From Mesostigma viride (Eukaryota > Streptophyta > Mesostigmatophyceae > Mesostigmatales > Mesostigmataceae), in the NCBI GenBank assembly GCA_009746045.1, contig RPFO01000065.1, positions 8,591,542-8,653,541 of the forward strand: DNA of 62,000 nt. The letters run 5' to 3'. The notes beneath the pieces were generated by a model. That model did no database searches, had not been told where the DNA came from, and saw nothing but the letters and a program-made list of their open reading frames with translations. Position 1 is the first letter of the stretch. The number at the start of each line of letters is the position of its first letter. The position numbers were made by a program, and so were the translations under genes. This document shows positions 43,900 through 54,945 of the stretch, one piece after another.

Positions 43900-44165
43900 A
43901 GGGCTGCCTTGCCGGACCAACGGCAATGAACGTCGTCCACGCCTTCACTTCAGAGGAACTGCACGGCGCCCTTGCTCACTTGTCGTACAATGCGACGGAC
44001 GTCGACAGTGCCGACCACCTTTCAGCCGGCTTGCTAGCTAGATGGCGACGGAGTGGCAGATGGCCATCCGAGTCAGATCATGCTGTGCAAGAAGGGTTCT
44101 AGCTGCTGCTGACCCCGGTAACTATCGTCCGGGGGTGTCCGCCGCGCCTCCAGAGCGCACTGAAG
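43900..44165 (+). pseudogene. LINE-like reverse transcriptase relic
   Basis: One frame (to 44102) encodes a segment of the form FTSEEL...AL..LSYNATDVDSADHLSAGLL, resembling the linker before the RT palm of LINE ORF2 proteins. Just after it, in shifted frames, come LCKKGS (44083-44100) and ADPGNYRPGVSA (about 44108-44143), resembling the conserved K-G-(D)-...-NYRP(I/V)S motif of non-LTR RTs. Two frames and stops show it is dead. It is too short to place in a clade. Confidence 0.55.
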
Positions 44166-44429
44166 TCATTGTTCGTGCGCATGATTTCATAATGCAGAAA
44201 TCCATGTGCATCCATGAGTGATGAGGATCACTTATTAATAAAATTTATGAGGTTTAATAGCTTATTTACCGCAGTAAGGTACAGCACTCCCTATCCATGC
44301 ATGGCGACAAGAATGCTGTAATTAAGTATTTAAGAACCATGTATCTCACTTCCTTAAGGGGACGTGGCGCGCCGAATATTTTCCGCGCGAAAAAAATTCG
44401 CGGTACCAGCCGTACCGTGAAAAGTGGGT

Positions 44430-45190
44430 GCACGGTGCGCGCACCCCTTGCGGAAGTGGTCATGGCGACTGCGTTTAGGCGAAACTAGCAATGTAGGGCA
44501 AGAGAAATGCAAAAAAATTGCTCGAATGTTGAAGAAGATGATTTATTAATGATGTTGGGTTGTGGCGGCAAGTAGCTGGTTTACAATATCGCTGCTTTCT
44601 TTTACTGCCATCGGCATGGGGGTTAAACTGCATTTTTTGGTCGCGCGGAATGAAAAAGAATTCGTGATAGCGGCAGTAAATTCGCAGTTTTGGGGGGCTT
44701 TTTGACCGTCAAGGATGCATTAATATCGGTAGGATTGAATTCCAAACCGAACTGGTGCTTTTTGCTACATTTTCGGCCATTCTCGGTAAGTAATTCTTCA
44801 GGCCTGCGCAGTGCATGTCGGAACCTTCCATGGAAGAACGGCCGTTGTTGCGCGCCTGAGCGAGGGATCTGCGAGGGCAAGGTATAGATTTGTCGCGAAT
44901 GTTATGTGCTATCAGTTGTTTCTTCTATGAGCTGATTGAGCTCATCGTTCGAAGTTTTTTGCGTTCTGTTTGGGCCGTTTCCGCCAGCTAGCTCGCCGTT
45001 GCTTGCCGAATACCTGGCAGCTTTAGATTGCTTTCGTTGATGTCGTGGTCAAGGCCGCTTCAGTCGAAGCCTATAGCTTCTCGGGAAGGTTTAAGGCATC
45101 TCATAAAACGTGTTCTGGCAAGGATGGTGTGCGTATGGACGCTTCTTGTTGTGTTAGAGTGACGCACCCTCTCTTTGCAGCGGCATCACA
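44430..45190 (-). repeat. Right terminal inverted repeat of the DNA transposon
   Basis: Diverged reverse complement of 28640-29042 plus 36691-37080, with alignment crossing the element 2 insertion point (CGGTAAG...CCTGCGC...CCATGGAAG at about 44785-44835). The inner boundary is near 44430. The outer boundary is uncertain. Confidence 0.72.
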
Positions 45191-46519
45191 GCGCTCATGC
45201 GCTGGAGGGCCGCCAATGCTTTCTTTCCATTTTATCGTGCAGGGGAGGAAGTGTTTTATTGACGATCATGTTGAAGATATTGCATTTGTGTGACTGCATG
45301 TAGATAGCTGCCACCATTGGTTTATTTGAGCTTTCCCTTGATATGATGATGTGAAAAGACTGCAATGTGCTGAGCCAACCATGGTTGACATGGTTGACTG
45401 CATGCCATCTTTGTATGCCATGATCTCCTTGGGTCCTTGCCCTCCATAGTTCCAGTTTGTTGCCCATCTCAGGTAGGGCAGTGAAGGAGTTGTTGCTGTG
45501 TTGATTAGCTTGGTTGGCATAAACCTTACACTCTAACCTGGTGGGAGAAGCATAGAAAATGCTGGTTAGGCATTTTAGTGCCATCATCATTATTGCTATT
45601 CACATGCTTATATGTCTGGCCATGCTCGAGGGACGGTGAAGGTGTATGAGGTGTGTGGCCACCCCTTTGTACTTCATAACATATTCAGCATGTATTTGAT
45701 GCATGTTGGATGGCATGTAAAGTGTGATTGTGTTTACTTGGTTACTGAGTGGTCCTAGCGCCTGTCAGGTGGTCGTCTAGGAAACCCATCAGTGCGCGTC
45801 ACAGTGACCCCAAACCTTGAGCATGTGTCGTCATCAGTGTGCAAGAGTTATTTATATGTGCTTTTTGGTCATAGATTTGCTGAGTTCTAATCATGAAGTT
45901 TACAAGGTAACCTTGGGTTGACTATTGTGTATGCTCTCTTGGCATGTATGCCTAACGATCGTGTTGCTATGCTTGGGCTGGCAAGGTTGGCCATGCCGAG
46001 GGCAGGTGAGGGCAGATGAGGTGCCTAGCTGTTTGCTTATGTTTTGTGATCGAGTAGGGTATGCTTTCAGGCTTTTTGGATGGAAAACATCATGCCTAAC
46101 TGGCCTTGTACAAAGAAAAACCTCCTTTAGCTTATGTTCAGGTTTTAGCACGTAATAACTTGAGCTAGACTTGTCGGAATGACCTGGGACTTGGAAGACA
46201 GTTGTCCCCCTGTTAGACGGAATTTCGCTGCAGAAAAAAGTTTTTTTTTGACGTGTTTATAAAAAGTTATTCCCAATGTCCGGTAAAAAAAGGGTCGTTT
46301 TGCGGGGAAATTATTAACTGTTCGAGGTTTTGCCCTTTCCATGATCTAAATAGCTCAGCAAGCTACAAACTCAGGGAATCTAAAAACGCTGCAGACAGTT
46401 TTGCAAATAAATGTGTGCATTGGCTGGGGCATTAATTAATTAATTAATAGGCATACCCAGCCCTAATTAGCGTCTTTTGCTATTTATAGCGCATTATTGG
46501 CGTATAAAATGTAGCACAT
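45191..46519. other. Intergenic stretch without a recognisable gene
   Basis: Moderately A/T-rich DNA with no supported coding frame. Two loosely similar blocks at about 45615-45665 and 45970-46025 contain GGCCATGC..GAGGG..GGTGA and G(G)TG.GG. sequences. An (ATTA)n run lies at 46432-46449. Confidence 0.5.
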
Positions 46520-46675
46520 ATCCCTGAGCCACGAGCCACGAGGTAGCCATGGCTGTCGGAGCTCATAACTTTCACGTTTGAGCGCCGAATTCAGCTGTGA
46601 ATATCACAATCGCTTCGTCTTTCTTAGACGTCGCACATGCTGATATAATTTTCCGAAGCTATAACGCACTATACG

Positions 46676-47925
46676 ATGAGCAAACGCCTCTCGACGCAAC
46701 GCAGCCTGGCGGCTGCGCTTAGCAATGAAAATACGTCTGCAGCCCCGGCCGCAGCTTCGCCAATCGGCCCAGAAGGCAGCGGCGCCACTAGCCAAGCTCT
46801 AGTGGTCGCCCAGCCCCCTGCTGCGCCCGCATCGCCAGCAGCGTCGCCCGAACCCAAGCGCAGTCGCCCTGACGGGCTGCTGGATGAGTACGACTTTGAC
46901 GCCAGCCAGCCCGGCTATTTTGACAAGCTTACACCCGATCGCATCCTGGGCCATGTGTTTTTCGGGACGCATGCCTCTCTTCTAGAACTGTGCAAGCAGC
47001 TTTCCCACCAAGATCGCCTTGTCAATGCCCGCCTCCAGAGGCGCAATTTCGGCAAAGACGTCCTCAACGCACGCCGCCCCCACCTCCAGCAATTCGCCCT
47101 CTTTTCCCTCCTTGGACGCTCCATCGAGGAGCTTTGGCCCCCAAAGCCCCTCACCACCACCTTAACCGAATCCTCCATCCGCTCACTCCTCAAGGAGGCC
47201 CTCGAGCAGCACGTGGCCCCCATCGCTGCAGATGTGGCGGACTGGCGGCCATGGGCAGCACGCTGGCTGCCGAGCTCCCCCTCCTCTCCACCATCTCCAC
47301 CTCCACCTCCACTCTCCTCGCCTCCTCCACCGCCACCACCCCCACCTCCGCCGCCATCACCGCCCAGCTCCGTGACATCGACCAGCGTCTTAAGGACAAC
47401 GCCATCGCTATCGAGGTCCTGCAGAACACCGCCGGCCTCACCGCCTAGGCGGTGAAGGACATTGCCGCCAAGCCAGCCCCTGCTGGCCTGGCCGGCGATG
47501 CTCCTCCCCTCACGACCTGGGCGGACATGCTTAAGCAGCACACCACCTCCACCACCTCCGCCGTCGCAGCACAGCTCCAGCGGCAGACGCTTGACCTCCG
47601 CGAGGAGGCCGAGCTCGCCAAGCGCAGCCTCAACGTCATTGTCAAGAATCTCAAGATGGAGGAAGGTGAGAATTCCGAGAAGCTTGCGCGTGCTTTTGAG
47701 AGAGAAATCCTTGATCGCATGGGCCTTACTGGTGAGATCGAGCTGGCCGCCCACCGCCTTCCCCGCGCGCGGGGTAAGGCAGGGCCGCCCCCGCTCCTTC
47801 TCACCTTTAAGACCCCGGCGGACAAGATTTCTTTTCTCAGACGCCGCAAGCGGCTCGAGAAGACTCTCTTCACCCTTGATGACGACTTGACCCTGGCGCA
47901 GCAACAACGGCGACGGGAGCTATGG
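46676..47925 (+). pseudogene. LINE ORF1-like gene, copy 1 (first part; interrupted)
   Basis: ATG 46676 starts an Ala/Ser/Pro-rich N terminus and a helical domain. Near 47240-47262 the reading moves to another frame, which gives a coiled-coil-like segment and, from about 47630, a domain reminiscent of the RRM plus C-terminal domain of L1-type ORF1 proteins (RNA-binding chaperones of non-LTR retrotransposons): a short beta-rich start, then a TFK..ADK-type and DDLT..QQ..R pattern. Compared with copy 2 it has a nonsense change (CAG to TAG at 47446-47448). It is cut at 47925 by a 2.6-kb insertion and its last 44 codons are found at 50513-50647. The leader before the ATG is shared with copy 2. No ORF2/RT follows. 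Confidence 0.65.
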
Positions 47926-47926
47926 C

Positions 47927-50512
47927 TGTCGCGTTTGCGTGCCATTATATCCTAGCCTATCACTTGGAAGGCATATCCATAGCAATAGAGTACTCTTGTG
48001 TGTGATCCACTATATTAAATAATGTGGAAATGATAGGTGTGGTCCTTGACGGCACCACCACCTTCATGACAGGCAGCGCAGCCAGCCGATATTTATATTA
48101 TGAAGATTGCAATAATGCTTTATGATGAAAGCAATGCCCAAACCATTCATTCCATAACATTTGACAAATTACAATGAATGCCGAGTTGTGCTGCCGCAAC
48201 TGTAAGAGTAACTACATATCCTTGAGACCCATCGAAATCACCACAGACCGACCATGACGCCACTGTGGCGCAACAGTGTTTACTTACGTCATAATCTATA
48301 TCAACTGTGTGACTCTGCGCTCATGTCCCAGTTACTGGCACACTGGCCAACGACGAACCGGCCCTTTCCCGGGACTGTTCCCGGGTCAGCAGAACGTTTC
48401 TCGTCCACAATGCCAACAACATCCCAACCGGATCAAACCATTGTCAATCTTATCAACCATCGTCATGGCAACGACATGCAACCACTCACGGGGGCTGCTC
48501 CGGGCTGTTCGAGAAGTTTAACCCCATGAAGACAACAAACTAGTTGTGAGGGAGAGAAACGAGCGAACAACGACCACCATGGCCGCTGCGCTGCTCCTAA
48601 ATACCTCCAAAAATCCCGGCATCCATGCGCTGTCGCATTTGCCAGCAAGCCGCCTGACGTGCAGTTAGACTGCCAGCAAAATGCAGAGCAAGTCTGTTCG
48701 ACAACCACGTGCGAGCCAGCACACCGCACACTACGATCTGCGTATCTAGCTTTGTCAGATGGACTGAACATCATTCCGTCTGGACAATACAAAAGATTCA
48801 TAACTGCCAAATGTCACGCACCGGAATATTGCGCAAGCCACCAAGGCTTTGCGCCCCAAAGTCTTGCGCCTGAACCTAAGTCAGGTCACCTAAGACTGTC
48901 ACTCTAGAAATTCAGGCCTTTCCGGCGCGGCGCTCCACACCGGCCCAAGGAACAAAGCCTGCGGCCTACTGAATCGGAACCAACCAAACGTCGGTAACGA
49001 TTCCGATTACGGCAACCGCGTAACTTCTTGAGTGCACGGACGTAAATGATCACGGACGTGACAGCTGTCGCGTTTGCGTGCCATTATATCCTAGCCTATC
49101 ACTTGGAAGGCATATCCATAGCAATAGAGTACTCTTGTGTGTGATCCACTATATTCCCCCCCACTTTTTAGCTCGAAAAAATGAAGAGCCAAAAAGTCAA
49201 AAAGAGGATCACATAGGGAAAAAAAAATTCCCACGACAGGACCACACATGCTTTTCAAATAGGCTAAGCAATAACCTCTTCAGTGCTTTTTCAAGGATAA
49301 GCATAATCCTCTTCATGGCTTTTTCAAGGATAAGCCTAATCCTCTTCATAGCTTTTTAAAGGATAAGCTTAATCCTCTTCCAAGTGCTTGATTCTGCAAG
49401 CAGCTTGGGTATATCTCCGGCTCAGGCTGTCCGAACTGAACCCGCCAAGGGTTGTTCGCTCGTTTAAATAATGTGGAAATGATAGGTGTGGTCCTTGACG
49501 GCACCACCACCTTCATGACAGGCAGCGCAGCCAGCCGATATTTATATTATGAAGATTGCAATAATGCTTTATGATGAAAGCAATGCCCAAACCATTCATT
49601 CCATAACATTTGACAAATTACAATGAATGCCGAGTTGTGCTGCCGCAACTGTAAGAGTAACTACATATCCTTGAGACCCATCGAAATCACCACAGACCGA
49701 CCATGACGCCACTGTGGCGCAACAGTGTTTACTTACGTCATAATCTATATCAACTGTGTGACTCTGCGCTCATGTCCCAGTTACTGGCACACTGGCCAAC
49801 GACGAACCGGCCCTTTCCCGGGACTGTTCCCGGGTCAGCAGAACGTTTCTCGTCCACAATGCCAACAACATCCCAACCGGATCAAACCATTGTCAATCTT
49901 ATCAACCATCGTCATGGCAACGACATGCAACCACTCACGGGGGCTGCTCCGGGCTGTTCGAGAAGTTTAACCCCATGAAGACAACAAACTAGTTGTGAGG
50001 GAGAGAAACGAGCGAACAACGACCACCATGGCCGCTGCGCTGCTCCTAAATACCTCCAAAAATCCCGGCATCCATGCGCTGTCGCATTTGCCAGCAAGCC
50101 GCCTGACGTGCAGTTAGACTGCCAGCAAAATGCAGAGCAAGTCTGTTCGACAACCACGTGCGAGCCAGCACACCGCACACTACGATCTGCGTATCTAGCT
50201 TTGTCAGATGGACTGAACATCATTCCGTCTGGACAATACAAAAGATTCATAACTGCCAAATGTCACGCACCGGAATATTGCGCAAGCCACCAAGGCTTTG
50301 CGCCCCAAAGTCTTGCGCCTGAACCTAAGTCAGGTCACCTAAGACTGTCACTCTAGAAATTCAGGCCTTTCCGGCGCGGCGCTCCACACCGGCCCAAGGA
50401 ACAAAGCCTGCGGCCTACTGAATCGGAACCAACCAAACGTCGGTAACGATTCCGATTACGGCAACCGCGTAACTTCTTGAGTGCACGGACGTAAATGATC
50501 ACGGACGTGACA
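47927..50512. mobile_element. Insertion made of two tandem LTR-like sequences, no internal region
   Basis: The unit starts TGTCGCG and ends CGTGACA (imperfect inverted ends, TG...CA). Copy one is 47927-49063 (1137 bp), copy two 49066-50512 (1447 bp), separated only by GC so that the junction reads GACAGCTGTC. Copy one lacks a 310-bp segment (49156-49465) present in copy two; otherwise the copies appear identical. The flanking TGGC (47923-47926 and 50513-50516) is a 4-bp target duplication; uninterrupted copy 2 of the host gene has TGGC once. The 310-bp segment contains three ~33-bp direct repeats (GGATAAGC.TAATCCTCTTC). Most likely this is a non-autonomous LTR element or a two-LTR joint product. 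Confidence 0.75.
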
Positions 50513-50647
50513 TGGCCGACCTACCTCCAGCTCCGGCAGACCAAGGCGGGGCAGCCGGTGTACTGGAAGGGGGCGGCCATCTACGTCGGCCACAAGCCCT
50601 GGCAGGCGACCCCCGCGGCCCCAGCGACTCCAGACGCCCCAGCTTAG
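50513..50647 (+). pseudogene. ORF1-like gene, copy 1 (last part after insertion)
   Basis: Encodes the final 44 residues (Trp-Lys-Gly, Tyr-Val-Gly-His-Lys-Pro-Trp type motif, then Pro/Ala tail) ending TAG 50645-50647. Nearly identical to the end of copy 2 (52118-52252). Confidence 0.8.
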
Positions 50648-50714
50648 GGGAATACAGCAGTAGTAGTGTAGAATAGGCTACACATATAGAAAAGGCTACA
50701 CATATAGTACTCCG

Positions 50715-52252
50715 TGGCACGAGCCACGAGCCACGAGGTAACCATGGCTGACGGCGGAGCTCATAACTTTCACGTTTGAGCACCGAATTTAGTCGTGAAT
50801 ATCACAATCGCTTCGTCTTTCTAAGACGCACATGCTGATATAATTTTCCGACGCTATTACGCAATATACGATGAGCAAACGCTTATCGACGCAACGCAGC
50901 CTGACGGCTGCGCTCGGCAATGAAAATACGTCTGCAGCTCTGGCTGCAGCCTCGCCCTCAGGCCCGGCAGGCAGCGATGACACTAGTCGCGCACTGGTGG
51001 TCGTCCAGCACCCTCCCGGGCTTCCTGCCTCGCCTTCAGCCTCGCCCGAGCCCAAACGCAGCCGCCCCACCGAACCTAGCTGGTCTGAGACCGACTTTGA
51101 CGTTGACGAGTTATTTTCCACCTTCGACGTCCGCAGACCTGGCTATTTAATTCGACAGGCCACACATCCGGATGCTGGAGCTCCTGTTTTATGGGTCGTA
51201 TGCCTCCCTTCTTGACCTGTGCCAACGCCTCCAACGCCACAAATGTTTCCGCAGCCAGTCTGACGGCCAGTTTCAGCTCCGCTCGGCTGACCTGTCTGGC
51301 TGGTCGCGACCGCGCCTTCAGCTTGCCGCCCTCTTTTCCATCCTTCAACGCTGTTCCGCGGACCTCTGGCAACCCGTCCCCTTGACCGAATTCGCCCTCC
51401 TCCGCATCCTCACACAGCATGTGACGCCCCTTTCTTGCGAAATGGAAGTCATGGGTCGTCAGATGGCTGCTGAGCTCCCCAAAATCCCCACCGCCACCGC
51501 CGCCGCCACCGCCACCCTCCTCGCCTCCTCCCCCCCCCCCCTCCGACTCCATCACCGCCCAGCTCCGCGACATCGACCAGCGTCTTAAGGACAACGCCAT
51601 CGCTATCGAGGTTCTGCAGAACACCGCAGGCCTCACCGCCCAGGCGGTGAAGGACATTGCCGCCAAGCCAGCCCCGGCTGGCCTGGCCGGCGATGCTCCT
51701 CCCATCACGACCTGGGCGGACATGCTTAAGCAGCACACCACCTCCACCACCTCCGCCGTCGCAGCACAGCTCCAGCGGCAGACGCTTGACCTCCGCGAGG
51801 AGGCCGAGCTCGCCAAGCGCAGCCTTAACGTCATTGTCAAGAATCTCAAGATGGAGGAAGGTGAGAATTCCGAGAAGCTTGCACGTGCTTTTGAGAGAGA
51901 AATCCTTGATCGCATGGGCCTTACTGGTGAGATCGAGCTGGCCGCCCACCGCCTTCCCCGCGCGCGGGGTAAGGCAGGGCCGCCCCCGCTCCTTCTCACC
52001 TTTAAGACCCCGGCAGACAAGATTTCTTTTCTCAGACGCCGCAAGCGGCTCGAGAAGACTCTCTTCACCCTTGATGACGACTTGACCCTGGCGCAGCAAC
52101 AACGGCGACGGGAGCTATGGCCGACCTACCTCCAGCTCCGGCAGACCAAGGCGGGCCAGCCGGTGTACTGGAAGGGGGCGGCCATCTACGTCGGCCACAA
52201 GCCCTGGCAGGCGACCCCGGCGGCCCCAGCGACTCCAGACGCCCCAGCTTAG
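50715..52252 (+). pseudogene. LINE ORF1-like gene, copy 2 (tandem duplicate, frameshifted)
   Basis: Directly follows copy 1 and begins with the same ~160-bp leader (GAGCCACGAGG...), with ATG at 50871. The N-terminal part (to about 51160), middle part (about 51172-51530) and C-terminal part (about 51545-52252) lie in three frames. The second shift coincides with a run of 12 C (51530-51541). The C-terminal 200 residues are intact: coiled-coil-like helix, RRM-like and C-terminal domains, ending TAG 52250-52252. The codon at the position of copy 1's stop is CAG here. The N-terminal domains of the two copies are much more diverged than the C-terminal ones, which suggests gene conversion or different selection. 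Confidence 0.65.
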
Positions 52253-52272
52253 GGGAATACAGCAGTAGTAGT

Positions 52273-53106
52273 GTAGAGTAGATAGACCGTGGCCATGTAC
52301 ATGTACGCCTCCTAGAGGCACTACTATCCCAGCTAAGCCACGCGCTTTATTTAATCATGTACATGTGTGCCTATGATGAGCCACACTCCAGATGATGCCT
52401 AGCTTTATTTAGTTATGCTATGCCATGCAGAGAGATGCTCTCTGTAGAGAAGCCATGTCCTAGCTCTTGTATAGCCATGATGATCTCCCCCACCTATGAC
52501 AGGCTCCCCTTCGCTGGGTGTTGCCTGAAACTCTGGGTGGTGCAGGTGCCCTAGTGCACCTAGAGCAAGTGTTGTTTACATTCCCACCCTTGCAGGAAGT
52601 AGCTTAGAATGTATGATAGGCCATATGCCCCTTCTCTGGGCTATGTGCTACATATACTCCCAACGGAGTTATGTTACAATTCAATTCAATTCAATTCAAG
52701 CGTAGAATAGATAGACCGTGGCCATGTACATGTACGCCTCCTAGAGGCCCTATTCCAGCTAAGCCACGCGCTTTATTTAATCATGTACATGTGTGCCTAT
52801 GATGAGCCACACTCCAGACGATGCCTAGTTTTATTTAGTAATGCTGTGCCCATGCAGAGAGCTGCTCTCTGCTGAGATGCCACGCTCTAGTTTTTGTATA
52901 GCCATGATGATCTTCCCCCTCACAGGCATGCTCCCCCCTTACCCGGGCATAGCGTGATATACCATGAGGGTGCGGGTGCCCTGGTGCACCTAGAGCAGGG
53001 GTAGCTTACATTCCCACCCTTGCATGAAGTAGCCTAGAATGTATTAAAAGCCATATGCCCCTTCTCAGGGCTATGTGCTACATCTACTCCCAACGGAGTG
53101 ATGTTG
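52273..53106 (+). repeat. Tandem ~420-bp repeat (two units) with (ATTCA)n tail
   Basis: Unit 1 spans 52273-52701 and unit 2 spans 52702-53106, both beginning GTAGA(A/G)TAGATAGACCGTGG and containing CATGTACATGTACGCC and TATGCCCCTTCTC. Unit 1 ends in (ATTCA)n, as 3' ends of some LINEs/SINEs do. The position directly after the ORF1-like gene suggests a 3' UTR. A third diverged unit is at 54946-55265. Confidence 0.8.
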
Positions 53107-53269
53107 ATAATTAATTAATTATTGGCGTATATATGGGGGTAGTACCCCCAACAAGTGCATGGACAACTCACTAGAGATGTTGTTTAGTGCCCCCAATCAT
53201 TACTTAGCATCAGTGCAAATGAATTTCAAGTGATATTAGCATAGGTCAATTTTTAAGGGTTTTGGGGTG

Positions 53270-53830
53270 CCACCTCCCCTTACTTAAGCTTTCAGGAGCT
53301 TGAGGACCTTCGCAAGGCAAAACAATTATAACGGGAGGCCACCGACCGCGCTCTCCGCGCGAGTGCAGAGTGGTGCTGCGTACGTCGTTTCCCCCAGAAG
53401 CCAGGCATGAGACGTCAACCACCCTTGCCGACGAGCTCAAGGACCAGCTTCTTACCCTCATGCACCTCTAGTAGTTGGCCTGGTACCTAGGTGAGGTAGA
53501 ACTGCGCGGGTGCCACCGCCTTCCCCACTCACGGGACATGCAAGGCGGCTCCCCCCCCAGTCGGCTGCTCACCTTCCCCTCCCCTGAGGACAAGCAGCGG
53601 TTCCTTTCAGTCTAGCTCGTCGCAAGAGGTTGCACGACCTCACCTGGACGCTAGACGACGGCCTATAGCTGACCCCCACTCAGCAGTGCTCAGCAGCAGC
53701 GACGCGACCTGTGGCCTGAGTACCTCCGCCACGTACAAGCAGGATCCGTCCTCAGAAGCCCAAGGTGTACTGGAGGGGCGGGGACCTGATGATCAACCAC
53801 AAGATGTGGACGCCCCGGCCCTCCCCTTGC
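53270..53830 (+). pseudogene. LINE ORF1-like relic, copy 3 (heavily mutated)
   Basis: Across several frames the sequence recalls the C-terminal half of copies 1 and 2: CHRLP (about 53514), LLTF followed by PEDKQRFL (about 53567-53606), a DD-L-LT-TQQ region (about 53656-53685), then LWPEYL (about 53712) and VYWRGGDL..NHK (about 53765-53800). Several stops and shifts show it is long dead. Matches are at the protein-pattern level only. Confidence 0.6.
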
Positions 53831-53989
53831 AACCGTAGGTTTGGTAAATTTGCATTTACCAAAACCAAATTTGTGAAGATATGTGTTTTTTGGTCTTACA
53901 TGATGCATATGGGTACGTGGGAATAATACCAATTAAAACAGTATTTTGACCACAAAAATTTCATGGCCTCCGTCAGAAATTTGACAATA

Positions 53990-54945
53990 AGGTGGTTTTC
54001 AGGGTTATTTGTGCCAAATATATGACGTGTCAAATTTTCCTAGCTACAGTTTTGCTCATGTAACAAGGCCCATAGGTGGTAGTTAAGGTCTATCTAGTAC
54101 CCCAAGAGAGATTGCAAAGTTGCACATGTTTTGGATACTTGCAGGGGTCCCAACGGTGACGTCAAGTAGCACAAAAAACGCAATTTTGCGCGTTTTTAGC
54201 CCGTTTAGGCACCCTAGACCATGCAAATGTGCTCAGATTGCAGCCAAACTTGGCAGCTGCCCTTGCCATGCTACCAAAAGCACATGTGCAAAGTTTAATC
54301 GATCACATTTTTGGGTCCCTGCAGGGCACCCTCAGTGGGTGACGTCAAGTAGCATAAAAAACGCGATTTTGCGCGTTTTTAGCCCGTTTAGGCACCCTAG
54401 ACCATGCAAATGAGTTCAGATTGCAGCCAAACTTGGCAGCTGCCCTTGCCATGCTGCCAAAAGCACATATGCAAAGTTGCACACTTTTTGGATACCTGAA
54501 GGGCACCCTGAGTGACGTCAAGTAGCATAAAAATATTTGACACCAAGGTGCAAATATGACGTGTCAAATTTTCCTAGCTACAGTTTAATTTGCTCATAAC
54601 ATGTCCCAAATGTGGTGGTTAAGGTCTATCTAGTACCCCTAGAGGGGGATTGCAAAGTTGCACATTTTTTGGGTACCTGCAGGGCACCCTGGGTGACGTC
54701 AAATATCATAAAAAACGCGATTTTGCGCGTTTTTTGCCCGTTTAGGCACCCTACACCATGCAAATGAGCTCAGATTGCAGTCAAACTTGACAGCTGCCCT
54801 TGCCATGCCGCCAACAGCACATGTACGAAGTTGCACACTTTGGGGGTACCTGCAGGTCACCCTGGGTGACGTCAAGTAGCATAAAAAAACCGATTTTGCG
54901 CGTTTTTAGCCCGTTTAGGCACCCTACACCATGCAAATGAATATA
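53990..54945. repeat. ~180-bp tandem repeat, about five units
   Basis: TGACGTCA occurs at 54157, 54340, 54513, 54694 and 54867 (spacing 183, 173, 181, 173). Most units carry a hairpin (AAAAACGCGATTTTGCGCG), the octamer ATGCAAAT, and GCAGCTGCCCTTGCCATGC. The third unit lacks the hairpin and instead contains a block (TGACGTGTCAAATTTTCC) also present at 54023-54040, so there is a larger two-level arrangement. Confidence 0.88.

Larger units (their letters stand above)
28640..45190 (+). mobile_element. Large DNA transposon with long terminal inverted repeats, host of nested element 2
   Basis: Sequence at about 44430-45190 reappears as a diverged reverse complement at about 28640-29042 joined to 36691-37080. 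The match runs across the insertion point of element 2, so the retrotransposon interrupts the left inverted repeat. Without element 2 the transposon is roughly 8.9 kb. Inside it lie an AT-rich tract (37727-37870), upstream tandem repeats with hairpins (38150-38760), a DDE-type transposase gene with introns (38882-42303) and about 2 kb of other DNA including a LINE-like relic. The outer ends are uncertain, because the inverted repeats fade toward 28640 and 45190 and no target duplication was recognised. Confidence 0.72.

Noticed and set aside
43332-44102. 256-aa plus-strand frame as a real gene
   Set aside because: Competing overlapping frames, no domain in most of its length, and LINE-like motifs only at its end that continue in other frames.
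46915-47907. 330-aa minus-strand frame opposite ORF1-like copy 1
   Set aside because: Shadow of GC-rich coding sequence on the plus strand; the same happens at copy 2.
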